Shown here: positions 5,834 to 8,289 of the stretch, in pieces
Numbering within the stretch: position 1 is the stretch's first letter
Layout: each line of letters starts with the position of its first letter
Assembly: GCA_041738295.1 (NCBI GenBank)
Contig: JBGSQC010000229.1
Coordinates: forward strand, 1-8,289
Direction: 5' to 3'
Source: Zhengella sp041738295
GTDB taxonomy: Bacteria; Pseudomonadota; Alphaproteobacteria; Rhizobiales; Rhizobiaceae
Length of the DNA: 8,289 bases
Made by a program: the position numbers and the translations under genes
The notes under the pieces: model-generated
The model's input: the letters and a program-made list of their open reading frames with translations, nothing else
Database searches by the model: none
Told to the model about the DNA's origin: nothing

Positions 5834-6151
5834 TGTTGTCTCCCCGTACAAAAGCAACAATGACACGGGCATATTTATTTGAAGCAAAGTGCGGCATATC
5901 TATTTGAATTTAACAAATATAAAATCAATACACAATTCGAATTGAAGTGTATTATAATTGAAAATGATCAGAAGATAAATTATTAAGGACGTATATATTG
6001 CAGTTAAATCAAGATTGAATAAAATTCGAATGATCTTGGCGGCGCTGGCTGGATGGGCGTCGCGCCTGGGAGAGCGGGCCCGAGGCTATGATGCAGCGCA
6101 TACGGCCAGGAGGCGGACACGCTGACCGCGCCGAGCAGGAATGCCCAAAGC
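5834..6151. other. intergenic stretch: AT-rich control region then GC-normal segment, no confident gene
   Basis: From about 5870 to 6030 the sequence is roughly four-fifths A+T by eye, against a GC-rich surrounding. It contains the direct repeat above, the perfect 12-bp palindrome CAATTCGAATTG (5933-5944) partly inside a wider inverted repeat AATACAC (5927-5933) / GTGTATT (5947-5953), and an exact TATAAT at 5953-5958 with no good -35. From 6031 to 6150 composition returns to normal. A 31-codon plus-strand frame (6030-6125) exists there without a Shine-Dalgarno, so I do not call it a gene. Confidence 0.55.
5868..5908 (-). repeat. direct repeat pair upstream of the BTLCP gene
   Basis: GGCATATTTATTTGAA (5868-5883) and GGCATATCTATTTGAA (5893-5908) agree at 15 of 16 bases and are 25 bp apart start to start. 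They lie 35-75 bp upstream of the peptidase start, where an activator or repressor would bind. The bound protein is unknown. Confidence 0.6.
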
Positions 6152-6178
6152 AAAAAACCGGCCTTGAGGGCCGGTTTT
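6152..6178 (-). terminator. intrinsic terminator of the PilZ gene
   Basis: AAAACCGGCC (6154-6163) and GGCCGGTTTT (6169-6178) form a perfect 10-bp stem with the 5-base loop TTGAG. On the minus strand the stem runs into six T (6157 down to 6152), 28 bp after the PilZ stop. On the plus strand it is followed by TTTTGTT and could work there too, more weakly. Confidence 0.85.
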
Positions 6179-6205
6179 GTTGAAAGTCGGATTTGATGCC
6201 GGGGA

Positions 6206-6814
6206 TCAGGCGGAGGTGGACTTGTCCAACGCATCCTGCGGGTGCATGGCGGCAAATTCCAGCGCGACACCTTCGTCGAAATGGCGAACGACACGCCCGC
6301 GCATGGTGCCGAGCGTTACTGGCGTGCCGAGGGCAGGCTTCACGTCGATCTCGACAGCAGCACCAGAAAGCGACAGGTCGATAATGCGGCACTGGTATTG
6401 GCGGCCGTCGTCCATTTGAAGAACGGAAATCGGATTGCGCGGCGGAATGCGCTCATGGCGGCGGTCTTCCGGCAGATCCAGCTCATGCTTGTTGGCAAGC
6501 CAGGTCAGCTGGGCAGCCAGCTTGTCCTTCTTGCGCTCCGAGGCAACCACGGTCAGCGCGAAGCCATCGGGGAGGGTGCGGGTGATAATGCCTTCGAGGC
6601 GGCCGATATGGTCGAGATAGACGATGCATTTCTCGCCCGGCTCACCCATTTCGTCGGTGCGCAGCGAAACAGACCCAGGAGACATGTCGATCACCTGGCA
6701 CGGATGTTCCGCGCGGTCTTCAAGCATGAATCGACCGTAGAGCTTCACGCGTACACGTTGGAAGTTCCGGCGTTCCGGCTCGTCCGGCATGGGTGTGTGT
6801 GCGGCCAGGCTCAT
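6206..6814 (-). CDS. tandem PilZ-domain protein, probable cyclic di-GMP receptor
   Basis: A 202-residue cytoplasmic protein with two PilZ domains. PilZ domains bind cyclic di-GMP through RxxxR and [D/N]xSxxG. The C-terminal domain (about 117-195) has both: RRHER (Arg118 and Arg122) and DLSLSG (Asp146 to Gly151). The N-terminal domain (about 13-95) has RNFQR (Arg16 and Arg20), but its second motif reads DMSPGS, with glycine one place early, so its binding may be weak or lost. No output or membrane domain is attached, so it probably acts by binding a partner, as many motility or surface regulators do. The frame extends to a TTG at 6823; the ATG at 6814 is preferred, with AAGGA about 11 bases upstream. 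The PAS gene ends 125 bp upstream on the same strand. An intrinsic terminator closes the gene. Confidence 0.9.
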   Translation of the reverse strand: MSLAAHTPMPDEPERRNFQRVRVKLYGRFMLEDRAEHPCQVIDMSPGSVSLRTDEMGEPGEKCIVYLDHIGRLEGIITRTLPDGFALTVVASERKKDKLAAQLTWLANKHELDLPEDRRHERIPPRNPISVLQMDDGRQYQCRIIDLSLSGAAVEIDVKPALGTPVTLGTMRGRVVRHFDEGVALEFAAMHPQDALDKSTSA

Positions 6815-6838
6815 CTGCCTCAAAATCCTTCAAACGGG

Positions 6839-6844
6839 ATTGTA
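6839..6844 (-). promoter_or_regulatory. possible -10 element of the PilZ gene
   Basis: On the minus strand TACAAT (5 of 6 to consensus) lies 25 bp upstream of ATG 6814, giving a short leader with AAGGA. The sequence 17-18 bp further upstream is a poor -35, so an activator may be needed. Tentative. Confidence 0.3.
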
Positions 6845-6931
6845 CCCCGATCTTCGGAATCACAGTAAGGCCGGACAAGTTAACAACGGGTAATGCGATG
6901 CGTGCCGAAACGGGAAAAATGACGAATTCCG

Positions 6932-6948
6932 GCTTCCTTCACGGAAGC
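6932..6948 (-). terminator. small hairpin spanning the PAS gene stop, weak terminator candidate
   Basis: GCTTCC (6932-6937) pairs with GGAAGC (6943-6948) around a 5-base loop that contains part of the stop codon. On the minus strand a run of five T follows about 12 bases later. This spacing is long for an intrinsic terminator, so read-through into the PilZ gene is possible. Confidence 0.25.
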
Positions 6949-7586
6949 TTGGTGTCATCCTTGCCGCCATCCAGCACCAGAAGATGGCGCACACGCCGTC
7001 CGCTGGGCGAATCCGGCATGCCGTAGAGGTGGCCGGACTCAGGGGCAAGGGTGGGAACCGGGATTTCGGGCCGGTTGGCCAGGAACATCGGTTCGCGGTC
7101 GGGATCGATTACTCTAAGCGAGGTCATCCGGCAGGTTTCGACAGGATCGACACCCAGCCAGAACGGCTTTTCATTGGGAACCATGCAGCCCAGAGCCCGT
7201 GCGCTGTCATCGCCGCCGCGAAGCGGCAACAGGCACGATTCGAAGGACAATTCGCGTCCTGACCGGCTGACGGCATCAAAATGAACCACGATCACCGAAT
7301 TGTCGGTGAAGGCGTTGCGCGCAAGGCGCGACACCATGCGGCGGTCCCGGTCCTGCCACAGCGAAGAGAAGACAAAACCCTTCAATTCCTGCCCGAAAAT
7401 GGCGCAGAGCCGCGTTCCGGCAAGGCGGAACACCGGCTGGCCGCGCTGGTCATCTTCCAGGATGAAGGTGTCGGCCAGCAATCCCTTGATGTCGGCAGGT
7501 TCGATTTCGGTGCGCCGCGGGGCAGGGCGGTTGGCGCGCAGCCTGTTCCAATACAGGAACAGGTCGATTGTTTTCTGGTTCTTCAT
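6939..7586 (-). CDS. PAS-domain protein (PAS_5 type) of unknown role
   Basis: A 215-residue soluble protein resembling the alphaproteobacterial PAS_5 family. The N-terminus TIDLFLYWNRLRANRPAPRR (6-25) and the following EIEPADIKGLLADTFILE are the family signature, with the PAS fold from about residue 38 to 145, including VFRLAGTRLCAIFGQELKG. The C-terminal 60 residues are less structured. No kinase, GGDEF or EAL output domain is attached, so it is a stand-alone sensor-like protein whose ligand and partner are unknown. The frame is open to ATGs at 7610 and 7622; ATG 7586 is chosen because family members begin only a few residues before the TIDLF motif, but none of the three has a strong Shine-Dalgarno. 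It lies directly upstream of the PilZ gene on the same strand, which may or may not be functional. Confidence 0.85.
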   Translation of the reverse strand: MKNQKTIDLFLYWNRLRANRPAPRRTEIEPADIKGLLADTFILEDDQRGQPVFRLAGTRLCAIFGQELKGFVFSSLWQDRDRRMVSRLARNAFTDNSVIVVHFDAVSRSGRELSFESCLLPLRGGDDSARALGCMVPNEKPFWLGVDPVETCRMTSLRVIDPDREPMFLANRPEIPVPTLAPESGHLYGMPDSPSGRRVRHLLVLDGGKDDTKLP

Positions 7587-7622
7587 GGCTCTTGTCCCGC
7601 GATCTGTCATCAATTGTCCCAT

Positions 7623-7853
7623 CGACGAACAGAATCAGTGTTCCCCGATGGATTCATGACGGGACTTGCAGGGTGCGTGCCAGCGCGCGGTGAGACTTGT
7701 CCACCGGGCCGGCCCATTAAGGTTAACAAGGTGTTTCGATTGCAGTGAAGCGCGATTTGTGGGATAACCAATCCAACGACGAAGCCATTGTCTTTGCACA
7801 CGGTTTTCGTAGTTGACAGCCAGATTCTACGGGGTGGGCAGGGGCTCGACCGA
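7623..7853. other. intergenic region upstream of PAS gene and rhomboid leader
   Basis: No coding frame here convinces me. It contains TTAAGGTTAA (7717-7726), a segment AATCCAACG (7770-7778) that can pair with the downstream terminator arm, and an exact TTGACA (7813-7818) without a fitting -10. A weak plus-strand promoter guess is TTGCAG (7740-7745), 17 bp, GATAAC (7763-7768). Confidence 0.4.
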
Positions 7854-7887
7854 GGCCGTTCGGATTAATCCGGACGGCCATTTTTTT
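7854..7887 (+). terminator. intrinsic terminator with no plus-strand gene before it
   Basis: GGCCGTTCGGATT (7854-7866) pairs with AATCCGGACGGCC (7867-7879) over up to 13 bp with one G-U pair; the innermost pairs must open to form a loop. Seven T follow at 7881-7887. This is a textbook intrinsic terminator. No plus-strand coding gene lies between 5132 and it, so it must end a small RNA or act inside the leader of the rhomboid gene 66 bp downstream. Confidence 0.85.
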
Positions 7888-7910
7888 AACCTCTTTGCCC
7901 GTGTAGATTG

Positions 7911-7946
7911 ATCCGGAGTTGGCCCGCTCCGGGTCCGAGCCGGAGG
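7911..7946 (+). promoter_or_regulatory. competing hairpins that can mask the rhomboid Shine-Dalgarno
   Basis: CTCCGG (7927-7932) can pair with CCGGAG at 7913-7918 (8-base loop, stem extended by a G-U and an A-U pair) or with CCGGAG at 7940-7945 (7-base loop), which contains the Shine-Dalgarno GGAGG at 7942-7946. The two pairings exclude each other. Regulation by this switch is inferred, not shown. Confidence 0.4.
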
Positions 7947-7952
7947 TGCCTC

Positions 7953-8289
7953 ATGCGCGATGAAATGGACGACAGCGCAGGGCGCCTTGAGGGTTCGCCT
8001 GCACCCCGCGAACCGGTTTTCAACATCCCTGTCATCGTATTGGCCTTCCTTGCCGCCATGGCGGGCATTCATCTCTTGCGGACCTATTTGCTGACGCAGC
8101 CGCAGGATATTGAACTGCTGGTGCGTGCAGCCTTCATTCCGGCGCGCTATACAGTTCCGGGCGGGATGGATGTCTATGCTTGGACCTCGCCGCTCACCTA
8201 TTCGCTGCTGCATGGCGGCATGGCGCATCTGGTGGTCAACAGCGTCTGGCTCGCGGCGTTCGGCTCGCCGCTTGCAGCCCGCATCGGCG
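7953..8289 (+). CDS. rhomboid-family intramembrane protein, N-terminal part (cut by window end)
   Basis: The first 112 residues of a membrane protein that runs off the right edge. Residues 1-22 are polar and cytoplasmic; a first membrane helix lies at about 23-47 (PVIVLAFLAAMAG core), then a loop with a Gly-rich turn, then a second helix starting LTYSLLHGG. The motif HGGMAHLVVNSVWL gives His87, His92 and Asn96, matching the HxxxxHxxxN of rhomboid proteases such as GlpG (His150, Asn154), followed by FGSPLAARIG. The catalytic Ser and His would lie beyond the window, so protease activity cannot be judged. GGAGG at 7942-7946 sits 6 bases before ATG 7953, a strong and decisive start. The leader upstream contains a terminator and competing hairpins. 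Without its 3' end it could also be an inactive rhomboid-like protein. Confidence 0.88.
   Translation, partial: MRDEMDDSAGRLEGSPAPREPVFNIPVIVLAFLAAMAGIHLLRTYLLTQPQDIELLVRAAFIPARYTVPGGMDVYAWTSPLTYSLLHGGMAHLVVNSVWLAAFGSPLAARIG

Noticed and set aside
6030..6125. 31-codon plus-strand gene
   Set aside because: No Shine-Dalgarno, Arg- and Ala-rich product, no recognisable family; kept only as part of a possible transcript.
6242..6868. Plus-strand frame of 208 codons
   Set aside because: It is antisense to the PilZ gene, which has both ligand motifs and a matching terminator.
6879..6894. CtrA-like site GTTAAC...TAAT upstream of the PilZ gene
   Set aside because: Only one half-site fits TTAA-N7-TTAA; the other matches 2 of 4 bases.
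7717..7726. TTAAGGTTAA as a CtrA site
   Set aside because: The two TTAA are 2 bp apart instead of 7.
7281..7748. Plus-strand frame of 155 codons that could own the orphan terminator
   Set aside because: It is antisense to the PAS gene for most of its length, has no ribosome site, and its product is not protein-like. It ends over 100 bp before the terminator.
7813..7818. Exact TTGACA as a -35 box for the rhomboid gene
   Set aside because: The sequence 16-18 bp downstream is G-rich (GGGCAG area) and has no -10 resemblance.
1..8289. Mobile element, CRISPR array, tRNA or toxin-antitoxin pair
   Set aside because: No transposase or integrase motifs, no regularly spaced repeats, no cloverleaf, and no pair of small overlapping genes were found.

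Overview
The window looks like a core-chromosome segment of an alphaproteobacterium, most likely of the order Hyphomicrobiales (Rhizobiales). The basis is high GC with strong GC at third codon positions, plus a set of families typical of that order: serine acetyltransferase followed by a DUF3126 protein, a BTLCP transglutaminase-like cysteine peptidase, a tandem PilZ protein and a PAS_5-type PAS protein. I see no insertion sequence, phage gene, tRNA, rRNA or CRISPR array.

Left part (1-3342): two overlapping alpha/beta-hydrolase genes (the first cut by the window edge) run rightwards and end 3 bp from a convergent crotonase-family gene. The crotonase gene is divergent from cysE, whose promoter (TTGAAA-16-TACATT) is readable. 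A short DUF3126 gene with a probable TTG start follows cysE. CysE makes O-acetylserine for cysteine synthesis.

Middle part (3343-5233): a membrane-anchored protein of unknown function (minus strand) is divergent from a small three-helix membrane protein, which probably shares a transcript with a gamma-class carbonic anhydrase carrying all three zinc histidines. A 12-bp perfect hairpin and a G-rich stretch separate this pair from the convergent BTLCP gene.

Right part (5234-8289): on the minus strand lie a secreted BTLCP cysteine peptidase (the family that includes LapG), a tandem PilZ protein that probably binds cyclic di-GMP, and a PAS-domain protein. A very AT-rich regulatory stretch with a 25-bp-spaced direct repeat lies upstream of the peptidase gene. 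The PilZ gene has a textbook intrinsic terminator. A rhomboid-family membrane protein starts at 7953 and runs off the right edge.

The most intriguing element is the non-coding stretch before the rhomboid gene (about 7740-7952). It holds a textbook plus-strand intrinsic terminator with no plus-strand gene in front of it, an upstream segment able to pair with the terminator's 5' arm, and two mutually exclusive hairpins, one of which buries the rhomboid Shine-Dalgarno sequence. This could be a regulatory leader RNA or a small RNA ending at the terminator. It is inferred from pairing done by eye and is unproven.
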